A DNA stretch of 15,708 nucleotides, from the NCBI GenBank assembly GCA_002077045.2, contig KZ111161.1, positions 608,341-624,048 of the forward strand, given 5' to 3'. Below, in pieces: positions 8,436-15,708 of the stretch. The DNA comes from Rachicladosporium sp. CCFEE 5018. Lineage: Eukaryota; Ascomycota; Dothideomycetes; Cladosporiales; Cladosporiaceae. Every line of letters starts with the position of its first letter. Within the stretch, counting starts at the first letter, position 1. The position numbers and the translations under genes were made by a program. The notes beneath the pieces were generated by a model that worked only from the letters and a program-made list of their open reading frames with translations, was not told where the DNA came from and did not search any database.

Positions 8436-9004
8436 AATGGCGTGATTGACGGATGCAAGATGTGCACGTCGTTGAAAAGTGACGTCCAGAATGTGGTGTG
8501 GAAAGAGATGTCTTGTAGTGCGCAATAGTATCGGAGGAAATAAGGTGGAGACGACAACAATATGAATCGCTGGAAGAAGAGCTTTGCGCAGGGCTGATCT
8601 GTGACACGCGGCCAACCAGGCGCGACGTACACGTCAGCAAGCGCATTAGAGTTGGTTCTTGAGGACAGCAGGCACACTGTACCACCGGCTACTACTATGC
8701 CATGCTCGTGTTCTGCGATCCTCTCCTGCGACCTTTTTGAGCATTTCGATCGGGGTTTTGCGAATTTATAACCCATGGAGACAGAATCAGTAGTACAGAC
8801 AACCATTGCTCTGTAGCACCTCGCAGAGTTGAGCACTCTTGCGTAGATAAGCGCAGAAGCGGTAGAGTAGTACCGTAGTGGGTGACCATGCGGGAATGCC
8901 TGCTGTCGTTTGTTTGTGTTTTTTCGACTGAATATGAAGCGTGGATTGCCGTCCTGTACAAGCAACGGAGTGAGAGGATGAATGTTCGATGATCTTGGTG
9001 CCAT
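8261..9004 (-). CDS. Orphan open frame overlapping the esterase start (doubtful)
   Basis: An ATG-started frame of 247 codons on the same strand as the esterase, overlapping its first 175 bases in another frame. It is long for chance in an intergenic gap. It has no recognised domain and is rich in Ser, Pro and basic residues, with a moderately hydrophobic aromatic stretch around residues 145-185. Its codon use shows no marked bias towards C- or G-ending codons, unlike Argonaute beside it. It could be a lineage-specific gene, a very long upstream ORF in the esterase leader, or chance. I lean to not a gene. Confidence 0.12.
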   Translation of the reverse strand: MAPRSSNIHPLTPLLVQDGNPRFIFSRKNTNKRQQAFPHGHPLRYYSTASALIYARVLNSARCYRAMVVCTTDSVSMGYKFAKPRSKCSKRSQERIAEHEHGIVVAGGTVCLLSSRTNSNALADVYVAPGWPRVTDQPCAKLFFQRFILLSSPPYFLRYYCALQDISFHTTFWTSLFNDVHILHPSITPLWKSITRQPLIPTQSSSSTAATVPPSSSHPNSLKVKRQTNAHFPRLFQASNGSSLPPR

Positions 9005-9307
9005 CTCGAAGACGACGGGTCAGTGCAGAAGTCACACATCCACTCTTGATGGACTCTGCAGATTGTTATGCTAATGTCATGCATGCCGTGGGTGCCCTTC
9101 TCTGTCTATGCACCCTCGGAGAGGATGACACTTGAGCACGAGGTAGTGCGTAACGGTCCGCAGCTCTCGCCAGCATATTGACTGTCTGTTGTTGTTGTTG
9201 TTGTTGCAGTGCAGTGTACAGACGCCTAACCCGCGAGTTCCAGCCACGGAGAGGGATGCGCGAAGCCTGCCGCATGTGCTTGATCGGTCAATCATGCATG
9301 CTCACTG
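8436..9307. other. Intergenic region between esterase start and transcription-factor end
   Basis: About 870 bases containing the 3' flank of the Zn2Cys6 gene and the promoter of the esterase, both on the minus strand. Apart from the doubtful 247-codon frame and a TGT microsatellite, no gene, RNA or mobile element is supported. Several shorter minus-strand frames here overlap each other and share no domain. Confidence 0.5.
9187..9206. repeat. (TGT)n trinucleotide microsatellite
   Basis: Twenty bases of uninterrupted TGT repeat (six full units plus two bases), reading as CAA/ACA on the minus strand. It is in non-coding DNA about 100 bases past the stop codon of the transcription-factor gene, so it may lie in that gene's 3'UTR. 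Confidence 0.9.
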
Positions 9308-11166
9308 CTACCTTGGCGTGTCCGTGGCATACGCAGTGAACAGGGACTTTGAACGAGCGCTTCCATCATAAAGTGGCAGCGTCATCTCCCATGGCTCTAC
9401 AATCCCCAGGTCCTCCGGCGGACTCAAAGTCGTTTCACGCGAGCCGTCACTGCTCGTGACAGCAGCCATGCCCGGAACTTCCTCTCCCCAATTAATGGCC
9501 AGATCAACATCGCTGAAGTCATCAAAGACAAAGCCTGTATTTCTGGTACACATGTACTGCGTGTCGATGCTCATTGGAGTATCGGCTACGGAGAAGGACC
9601 GAAGTGGACGAGCTTTCGGCAAGTGCTCGTCCGCAACGTCGGGCTGGCTAAGTCCTTTGCTGAAGATATGCTGCTTGACATGAGCCGCCCAGCGGAGCCA
9701 TCTGCCAATCTGTCAGCGCAGGTTCTTCGAGTGAACGACTGAGATGAAACATGACTTACTTCAGATTATTCCGAGCCTGAAAGTGTCCCAATGCGAGACC
9801 AAGCGGAAGGAAAATTCCAATGTGCCCTTGTGTGCCAGCGTCGGGCTCGACGAAGCTTGGAAAGCATCGACACAAGTCGTAGATGTAGCTAGTCAGCTCT
9901 TCGTCGGTCACTGCACCAGCGATGTCTGACGGTGACGATTGATCGAGATTCTGTCGAAGTTCCCGGATCGCCTTGATCGTTGTTCGAACATGAAACATGG
10001 CAATCCAGTACTGCGAGTGTACGTAAGCAGGCAGAAAGCCAGTGAAGCGATACGCGGTAGGCATGGTCCGGTCAGAGATCAGGGAGGCGTAGGTGGAGAA
10101 TTCATTCACAGTGACTAAAGTGAATGGCTGCAAGCCATGGGAGTGAATACTGTCATGATAGCGATCAAGCCACTTGCGAAGCTCTGATTCGATGCGTTCG
10201 CAGTCCATCATGAGCAGATCGGCGTCGAGCAGGGCCATGGGACCATCGTCGTCCAGCTCATCGAATCGCTGAAGCAGACCAGGGACTTGGATCGTGACGT
10301 AAGAGTCCCATACCCCAGTCCTGGCTGGATGCACGAAGTGCAGCTGCTCGCCATTCTGGCGTTGAGTACGGATCGGTTGTACGTAGCAGGTACGATCGAG
10401 CCAGTGAGCCATGTCTGGAGTTGTAGTACAGTTGCAGGGAAATGTCGCTCTTCAGTGAGTCCGGTCCCCGACTGAGCAATAGCTGTTCTACGCCCATGAC
10501 GTGGCCGAACCACCCGGGACCCTGTGTCTTGATTTTGTCGAAAAATTCGCAGACCATGAGTAGACTGGCTGCGGCCAGGATGGTGTCATCGTGCACACTG
10601 GCGGCTTTCGTGACGGCCTTGGCGAGACTACCGAGCGCCTTGCCATACGACTCGACTGAAGCATTCAGTAGCCGTTCGTCACGGTGAATGTGACCAATCT
10701 GCACGAGAGCCAGCGTATTTAGTCCATCGCGCAGGGCCGGATGATCAGCTGCAACCTCCATCATGTCATCCATATACTTGAAGTTCAGACTTTGAGATCG
10801 TCCCATCTTGGGCATGTAGATGTCCAGGAAAGTCTGATACATCTGATTCTCCTGCAGGATTGGGCTAAAGATCTCTTGATGAAGTGCGAAGGTAATGGCT
10901 GACTTGGTGGTCTTAGGCTTTGCGATCATCCGCCCGTCAGAGCTATCAACCTTCCAGACATCAGACGAGATCTTGCCGCCATGGCGACTCTTCGCCTTCT
11001 GCACGATCAGTGAGGTCTGGTCCTCGAACTCTATACCATTTCGTTCTTTGCGGTAGCCTGGACACTCCACGCCGTGCGTCTTACACTTCTCGCAACCCGG
11101 CCGACCCTCGTCGCATCTGATCTTCCTGCGACGGCAGGTAAAGCAGCCCGAAGACCGCGGAGGCAT
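9308..11166 (-). CDS. Zn2Cys6 fungal transcription factor (with one frame break)
   Basis: A nuclear DNA-binding regulator of about 599 aa if read through the break below. The N-terminus has a textbook Zn2Cys6 cluster, C8-x2-C11-x6-C18-x6-C25-x2-C28-x6-C35, with the basic RRRK between. The rest resembles the Fungal_trans_2 (DUF3468) middle-homology region, including HPALRDGLNTLALVQIGH, LLLSRGPDSL and a PEWR motif. A clear 58-nt intron lies at 9702-9759 (donor GTAAGT, branch GCTGAC, acceptor GGCAG), joining NNLK to WLRWAAHVKQ. Exon 3 ends with an acidic, likely activating tail. Between the first frame (11166 to about 10317) and the second (10313 to 9760) the frame shifts by one base at a C4 run (10313-10316); removing one base gives SSQDW-VWDSYVTIQV. 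Target genes cannot be read. The ATG at 11166 is immediately before the zinc cluster. Confidence 0.88.
9702..9759 (-). other. Intron of the Zn2Cys6 gene
   Basis: Donor GTAAGT at 9759, branch CTGAC at 9716-9712 and acceptor GGCAG ending at 9702; 58 nt. Splicing restores an open frame from ARNNLK into WLRWAAHVKQHIF. The nearer AG at 9711-9710 would shift the frame, so the downstream AG is chosen. Confidence 0.85.
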
Positions 11167-11623
11167 GATTATGTTGTTCTATCAGAGGATGCTGCTTACT
11201 ATTGCAGTAGACATAGTATCAACATGACCCCTGCCTGCTATTGGGGCTCAGCTCGCGTTCATTAGCCACATGTGGTGACGTTTACGGGTAAAAGCTTGTT
11301 GATCCTGCGGTGCGTACCTTAGTCAGCCTCTGGTCTTGTTGATGGCGTCCATCTCGCTACCAAACATGGAGCGCACACGATGAGGTAAGCTCAGGAGGAG
11401 GCGACGAGCACATTGTGCGATGATGATCCGTCGAGACGCAAGATATTGCCGTTCATACAGTAGTGCTAGAGCGATAAGGTTAGGTTCTAACGGTTCGCAA
11501 GCGGCCCGGTGTTTCCGGCTCACGACTTATGTAAGAGCACAAAACATATGTGAACTAGAAATCGCCGCAGTCTTACATTCCCATGCAACCTGCCAGTACC
11601 TCGAGTCTCCGACAGTGCTAAGA
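11167..11623. promoter_or_regulatory. Divergent promoter region of the Zn2Cys6 and SET-domain genes
   Basis: 457 bases between the two outward-facing start codons. The SET frame stays open upstream to an ATG at 11420, but residues encoded there look unlike the family, so the stretch is treated as leader. No convincing TATA box or CGG-CCG regulator site was identified. Shared regulation of the two genes is possible but only inferred from geometry. Confidence 0.45.
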
Positions 11624-13683
11624 ATGGATGCCGCAGCTACACTCGAGTCCTGGTTCCGCGAGCAGCCAGCCGCGTACCTGCATCCCGCTATCCATATCTC
11701 TCACAACCATGAAGCAGGTGGCCATTGGCGAGCAGATGCAGCGATCGAAGCTGCAACGCGACTCGTCGTAGTCCCGCACTCGCTCGCGTTCTCTCATCTG
11801 AACGCGTTGGTAGATGACGCCTACCCCATCTTCAAGCAACAACGAGTCGCTCTCGGAGTGGAGATCACAGGCTTCTTCTACTTGATGTTGCAGTATCTGC
11901 ATCGAGAGAAGTCTTTCTGGAAGCACTACCTCGATGCTTTACCAAAGCCTGAGGACCAGCATACGACGCCGCTCTGGTTCGATGATTCCATTGATCAGGC
12001 TTGGCTAGCAGATACGGATGCTGCCTACACTGCTAGGAAACGACGAGAGGCTTACTTGAAACAGTATGACACTGGCATCGCTGTGCTTCGTAAAGCGGGG
12101 ATTGACACGAGTCCCTTGACCTGGTGAGCATTTTTGTAGCAGGTAAGCAGTCCTTTTTGTTTGATACGTTGTCTAGGGATCTTTTCCGTTGGGCTGTCAC
12201 GATGTACACTTCTCGTTCTTTTTCTTCCCGATCCATAGCTCCCCAAGATAGCAAGTACTGGGCTGCTTATAAGACTGGCGCAGGTGGATCTAGACAAGCA
12301 GTGCTCCTGGATCTCTCTCACGCATCTGCGGATGATCGAAACTTCTCGATCCTCTTCCCTGTGATCGACAGCGCGAACCACACAGTCGATTCGAAGGTGG
12401 ATTGGACATTTGACCCGGGACGCTTCAGTCTTGCTACTGTAGACTCGATACAAGCTGGTGTAGAGGTCAATAATAACTATGGTCCAAAGGGCAATGATGA
12501 GCTATTGCTAGGCTATGGCTTCTGCATCCCTGACAACCCGAACGACACCATTATGCTTACACTCAAAGCCCCGAGTGAAGAGCTGCAGAGTCATCTGCGC
12601 TCGTCGCATGCTGGCTACTTCGATGCTTCGAAGCAATGGGACAGTGAAAAGGCGACATTCAAGCTTCGTCGACTGCCACAGCGACTTGAGCGTCCCAAGG
12701 ACATTTTTGCTGAGCTACCTCTACCACTACTCGACCTCCTAACCCTCATCATCCGATCTGAACGCAGTTTACAATTTGAGACAGTACCCGATATCAGGGC
12801 CTACTTGATACAAACCGACAGTCCCGCTCGTAAATACCTCCCGTTCATCGCCCGAATGATCGTCACATCCCTAGTGCCGAAAATGCAGAAATTACAAGCT
12901 CAGACAGCATACTTGCCATCAACGGGACCGCGAAACTTGAGACAGACGCAAGCAGGTATCTATCGCGACGGCCAGGTGGAGATTATGATGCAGACCACGC
13001 AAGCCCTACGCGGCTATCTTCGCTCGTTGGGGCCTGGCCATGACATCTCTCGCCTCGCGAACGCAGGATCCAATGGTACCACGCTGGCACTCCATGATGC
13101 CGTTTCGAACTTGGTGACATCGGAGAGAGCCACTCATTCACTGCGATCTGAATCTGACAGTTCATCTCGTGCCGACTCTCGGTCCTCTGGTGGTAAGATA
13201 CTCACACTCGATGAAGTCATCTCCGATTCTGGCCTGCCGGAGAGTGTACTACAGGGGTTCTTGGAGGGCATCGCGTCGAATGCTAACACAACCAACGTCG
13301 CTCATCTCATAGCTGCGGGTTGGGAAGAAGACGTTTGGGTCTTGTTCCTATGCTACACATGGTTGTGGTCATCTTCGAATACACCTGCGCCCGCCTGGCT
13401 AGAGTCATTAGCTGCCGAGTACAATCCTGTTGCGATCATGGATGGTGCCTCTCCGCAAGCCAACGATACTGGTGGTCAGGATAGCTCGAACCTCATGTCA
13501 GTGGTACGACAAGCTGCGGCTAGCTCTGGCGAAGACACCATCTGGGGAGACGAGAGGTGGAGTGAAGCTTTCATCGCAGGATTCGGTGGTAAGGTACTAC
13601 AGCACCAGGGCTTTGCGATGATGGTCACGAACGAGGATGGCGAGGAAGAGGAGAGATTGGTGGTGTATCTCCATGGCGCTTGA
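11624..13683 (+). CDS. SET-domain protein, Rubisco-LSMT/SETD3-like lysine methyltransferase class
   Basis: Two exons (11624-12123 and 12177-13683) give 668 aa. Early residues (ESWFREQPAAYLHPAI, 8-23) match the start of the SET fold in this class. The C-terminal half of SET shows FPVIDSANHT (227-236, with the N234-H235 pair of the AdoMet site), then NNYGPKGNDELLLGYGF (266-282, with the aromatic residues Y268 and Y280). The central W167-DLFRWAVTMYTSRSFSSR follows the splice. Members methylate lysines of ribosomal and other non-histone proteins, or a histidine of actin in SETD3; the substrate here is unknown. The remaining 380 residues are a helical substrate-binding-like region plus a fungal-specific tail with a Ser-rich segment near residues 345-360. 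An ATG at 11420 is in frame but adds a non-conserved 68 residues. It is divergent from the Zn2Cys6 gene. Confidence 0.87.
12124..12176 (+). other. Intron of the SET-domain gene
   Basis: 53 nt with donor GTGAGC and acceptor TCTAG. It joins PLTW to DLFRWAVTMY in frame. The branch site is not canonical (TTGATAC). Inside the intron sits GTAAGCAG, a second donor-like and acceptor-like string that would be too close to use. Reading on without splicing hits TGA at 12125-12127. Confidence 0.85.
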
Positions 13684-14042
13684 AGTGCGCCTGTGCAACT
13701 ATAAGCGCAGCTGCAACAGCGGGTTCGTCACATGATACGATTGGGAGAGTTGAGGTGGTCTCTGTCTGCCGTGAATATTTAGGGGTCTCACAGACACAGT
13801 GATGTAGCGCTTCGCTGCTGTGAATAAGCTGATACGACCACATGATACGTTTCAGACTTCTGGAGAAGCGGAGGTAGATGTCATGGCACCCATCTTCACA
13901 GAGGTTAGACGAAGCAGAGGCCACGTGCGCACACCTGTCTCGGGCGTAGGCATACCAGAATTGCAGTTCATCTGTGCTGTTCGGTAGTGCTGTCGATTTG
14001 CGCTGTAAATCTGTTTATCTAATCATCACGACCAGCGCAGCT
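13684..14042. other. Shared 3' flank of convergent SET and carbonic anhydrase genes
   Basis: 359 bases between two stop codons that face each other; expected to hold both 3'UTRs and terminators. The string CACATGATACG occurs at 13729-13739 and again at 13839-13849 in direct orientation, 110 bases apart. No gene or RNA is supported here; the one minus-strand frame (13924-13625) overlaps the SET tail and lacks domains. Confidence 0.5.
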
Positions 14043-14934
14043 CTACTGCAGCGTGAAGGTCGATGCACGCGTCTCTTTCCTTGACTCGTCTTCCTTCGTC
14101 TCAACATCGTCTAGCAGTCCGGTGTGCAGATTGTAGATCAGTCCATGGACCTGCAGATCGCGCTCCTTCATCGCCTCGATCACTACGGGAATGCGCCTCA
14201 GCGTGTCGACACCAGCTTGCACATTCAGTCGTGAGAGCGCTGTGCGCTTCTCTTCGGGCTGCGATGTTGTCAGTGGTCCTCCCCTGGTAAGCCGGGAAAC
14301 TGGGATCGTCACTCACATCCTCCAACTTCTCCAGCTCCTCGTGATGCTTCTCCCTCAATATCCTCATAGGCTGCAACCACACATCCAATATCCCCAACTT
14401 ACTATTCCCCAACGTAGCATTCACGCCACCGCATTTTGTGTGCCCACAAACGACAATATCCTTCACCTTTATCGCGCCCACGGCAAACTCAACCACGCTC
14501 AGAATACTCGTGTCGGTCGGACTGATGACGTTCGCGATATTGCGGTGCACGAACAGTGCTCCCGGTGCTTGACCCAAGATAGTGGACTCGGGGACACGGC
14601 TATCGGAGCAGCCGATCCAGAGGACTTGGGGGGTTTGGCCTTGGGCTGATTTGCCGAAGAAGTCAGGGTTGGCTTTTGTGTACTCGGCGGCCCACTCTTT
14701 GTTAGAGCTTAGACAGGAGTGGTAGGCTTCATGGCCTTTGTCGAGGGTTGCTGGGGAGGGAGTCGGGTTAGTTTGGGGAGCTATTGCGGGTTTGTCGCTG
14801 CTGTGCTGGCGCGAGGTATGGAAGGTCCGGTGAAGATGCGGTGCATAGGCGACGAGATGTGCGGGTGGCGACCATAGCAGCCGCCTCGCTGAGCGAATGC
14901 TACTTGACGCAAGTCCGCCTGCTCTCGCAGCCAT
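14043..14934 (-). CDS. Beta-carbonic anhydrase, alternative mitochondrial isoform (two exons)
   Basis: If the first intron of the cytosolic form is not removed and transcription or translation starts inside it, the ATG at 14934 opens a frame that runs straight into the enzyme and gives 277 aa. Its extra first 60 residues (MAARAGGLASSSIRSARRLL, then a HRTFHTSRQHSS segment at 36-46) have many Arg and Ser, no acids before D47, and amphipathic character, as in a mitochondrial targeting peptide with a cleavage-like site. Zinc ligands are C109, H165 and C168, with D111 and R113 as the dyad. The frame continues upstream to a TTG at 14973, which is not used as a start. The two forms share all residues from ATLDKGHEA onward. 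Confidence 0.7.
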
Positions 14935-15039
14935 ACTGGCGATGATGTCGCGATACTTCTTGCTTGACGGCAAATATTGAGAAACGCACAGACATCACTC
15001 ACCTCCAGCCATCTCTTTCGGATCCTTATTCTCTGCCAT
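14043..15039 (-). CDS. Beta-carbonic anhydrase, cytosolic isoform (three exons)
   Basis: Exons 15039-15003, 14750-14317 and 14258-14043 give a 228-aa enzyme for reversible CO2 hydration, near the usual size of cytosolic fungal beta-carbonic anhydrases. Zinc and catalytic residues are in CSDSR (Cys, Asp-Arg dyad) and HTKCGG (His-x2-Cys), 56 residues apart, as in plant-type beta enzymes. The short first exon encodes MAENKDPKEMAG. It splices at a perfect GTGAGT (15002) to an acceptor at 14751 that is preceded by ACTAAC and a pyrimidine tract, giving GATLDKGHEAYHSC in frame. The last intron (14259-14316, 58 nt, GTGAGT, branch CTGAC, GCAG) joins LEKLED to PEEKRTALSR. The C-terminus VHGLIYNLHTGLL is typical. 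Which start predominates is unknown. Confidence 0.8.
14259..14316 (-). other. Last intron of the carbonic anhydrase gene
   Basis: 58 nt with donor GTGAGT, branch CTGAC and acceptor GCAG; phase 0. Without splicing the frame continues through the intron and misreads the C-terminus, losing the conserved VHGLIYNL end. Confidence 0.9.
14751..15002 (-). other. First intron of cytosolic carbonic anhydrase, enclosing the mitochondrial first exon
   Basis: 252 nt, long compared with the 53-58 nt introns elsewhere here. Donor GTGAGT at 15002; branch ACTAAC near 14773-14768; acceptor CCCCAG at 14751. A second, weaker acceptor CCAG ends at 14936, two bases before the inner ATG, so the 67-nt piece 15002-14936 could be removed as a 5'UTR intron of the mitochondrial transcript. 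Confidence 0.7.
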
Positions 15040-15708
15040 TTCGAGTGTCTTGCGTCTCTTGTGTGCACGTGGAGAAGAAGAGTTATTTAGCTTAGGACCG
15101 GACATGTTGAATATGTCGATCGGCAGCTACCCGGCCAATCAGTGTACCTTGCCGAAACGATGTCCATTGGAAAAGCATTGCTTCGTTGAGGAGCAAGCTT
15201 CTCCGAGGCTTGTGCCCACTGCCAATGTTGGGCAGGTGCGACCCGACGTCGACAGCAGGTGCGCTTGGAGATCGCATATGTACGACGCTATACAGCCGCT
15301 TGAATGCGGTCTTCATGGGAGATCGACAATTTTCTGCAGCATTCATTACATTGCCATCAGAGCGATAGATCCGCCATCCTGGAAGCTCTTCCCACCGTAG
15401 TGGGGCAGATGACATGATGGCGCAGCTATAATTACCTACACTGACTTCAGCTTACATTCATCGCCTATGAAAGTGAGTATATGCACACGACATCGCGTGA
15501 CACAGTCATCAGCCCTTTCGCGTATCGTGGCGGAGGCATGATACTGTGCTGACTGATAGCACAAGCATTCTCAAGCACTGCACTAAGACGAGGCTTGCAT
15601 CCACAGCACCACATGAGATGATTTAGGGATCCTAGCGGTAGTCGTGAATCGCTAGAGTCTGCAGTCAGCCCAGACGGACTTGGGCCAGCGGTCTTGGAAC
15701 AGAGGCAG
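15040..15708. other. Upstream region of carbonic anhydrase, no supported gene
   Basis: 669 bases upstream of the first start codon. A minus-strand ATG frame of 107 codons (15415-15092) lies just upstream, in the same orientation, and contains RWEELPGWRIYRSDGN, which faintly recalls a WW-type sequence but lacks the second Trp and Pro pattern. I see no firm gene, tRNA or repeat. The stretch nearest 15040 should hold the promoter and leader of the carbonic anhydrase. Confidence 0.4.

Noticed and set aside
8436..8615. N-terminal extension of the esterase to 8615.
   Set aside because: The frame begins with TTG, not ATG, and the added residues are not like the family; the ATG at 8435 fits.
11420..11623. 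Earlier in-frame ATG of the SET gene.
   Set aside because: Adds 68 residues without resemblance to SET proteins; the class normally begins a few residues before the first SET segment, as from 11624.
12139..12150. Short intron alternatives in the SET gene ending at GTAG (12139) or GCAG (12150).
   Set aside because: They would make introns of 16 or 27 nt, below a workable size, and would insert unconserved residues before DLFRWA.
13729..13849. Direct repeat CACATGATACG in the SET/carbonic anhydrase 3' flank.
   Set aside because: Only 11 bases and two copies; not enough to claim a binding site or element.
14935..14973. Start of mitochondrial carbonic anhydrase at 14973.
   Set aside because: The codon is TTG; the first ATG in this frame is at 14934.
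15092..15415. 107-codon minus-strand frame upstream of carbonic anhydrase with a WW-like string.
   Set aside because: Lacks the full WW pattern and any other domain; may be in the leader of the next gene.

Overview
The window looks like nuclear DNA of a filamentous ascomycete (Pezizomycotina; a Dothideomycete is my guess, not shown). The reasons are compact genes on both strands, very short introns (53, 58 and 58 nt) with GTRAGT-type donors and, where visible, CTRAC-type branch sites just before the acceptor, a Zn2Cys6 regulator of the fungal type, and a fungal Argonaute with an RGG-rich head. No transposon, CRISPR array, rRNA or convincing tRNA was seen.

Layout. 208-1783: a divergent pair of mitochondrial genes, an EngB/YihA-type GTPase (minus) and the LYR-motif ATP synthase assembly factor FMC1 (plus), sharing a 184-bp promoter with TATA-like sequence. 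1784-3539: a long non-coding stretch in front of Argonaute, with a likely 5'UTR splice acceptor near its end and a degenerate tRNA-like sequence. 3540-6674: an intronless 1044-aa Argonaute. 6675-7751: no complete gene, but minus-strand coding-like sequence (about 6969-7465) that looks like the 3' part of an unidentified or decayed gene. 7752-8435: a small serine hydrolase of the acyl-protein thioesterase/carboxylesterase type (minus). 9308-11166: a Zn2Cys6 transcription factor (minus) with one clear intron and one reading-frame break. 11624-13683: a SET-domain protein of the Rubisco-LSMT/SETD3-like class (plus, one intron). 14043-15039: a beta-carbonic anhydrase (minus) whose 5' end supports two alternative first exons, one cytosolic and one mitochondrial. 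15040-15708: no supported gene.

The genes do not form one pathway. The EngB-like GTPase and FMC1 plausibly share regulation for mitochondrial biogenesis. Argonaute is the effector of RNA silencing. The transcription factor and the SET protein are divergent neighbours and may share regulatory DNA. The observations most worth following are the two-isoform structure of the carbonic anhydrase, an apparent insertion beside the catalytic glutamate of Argonaute, the frame break in the transcription factor, and the orphan coding remnant downstream of Argonaute.
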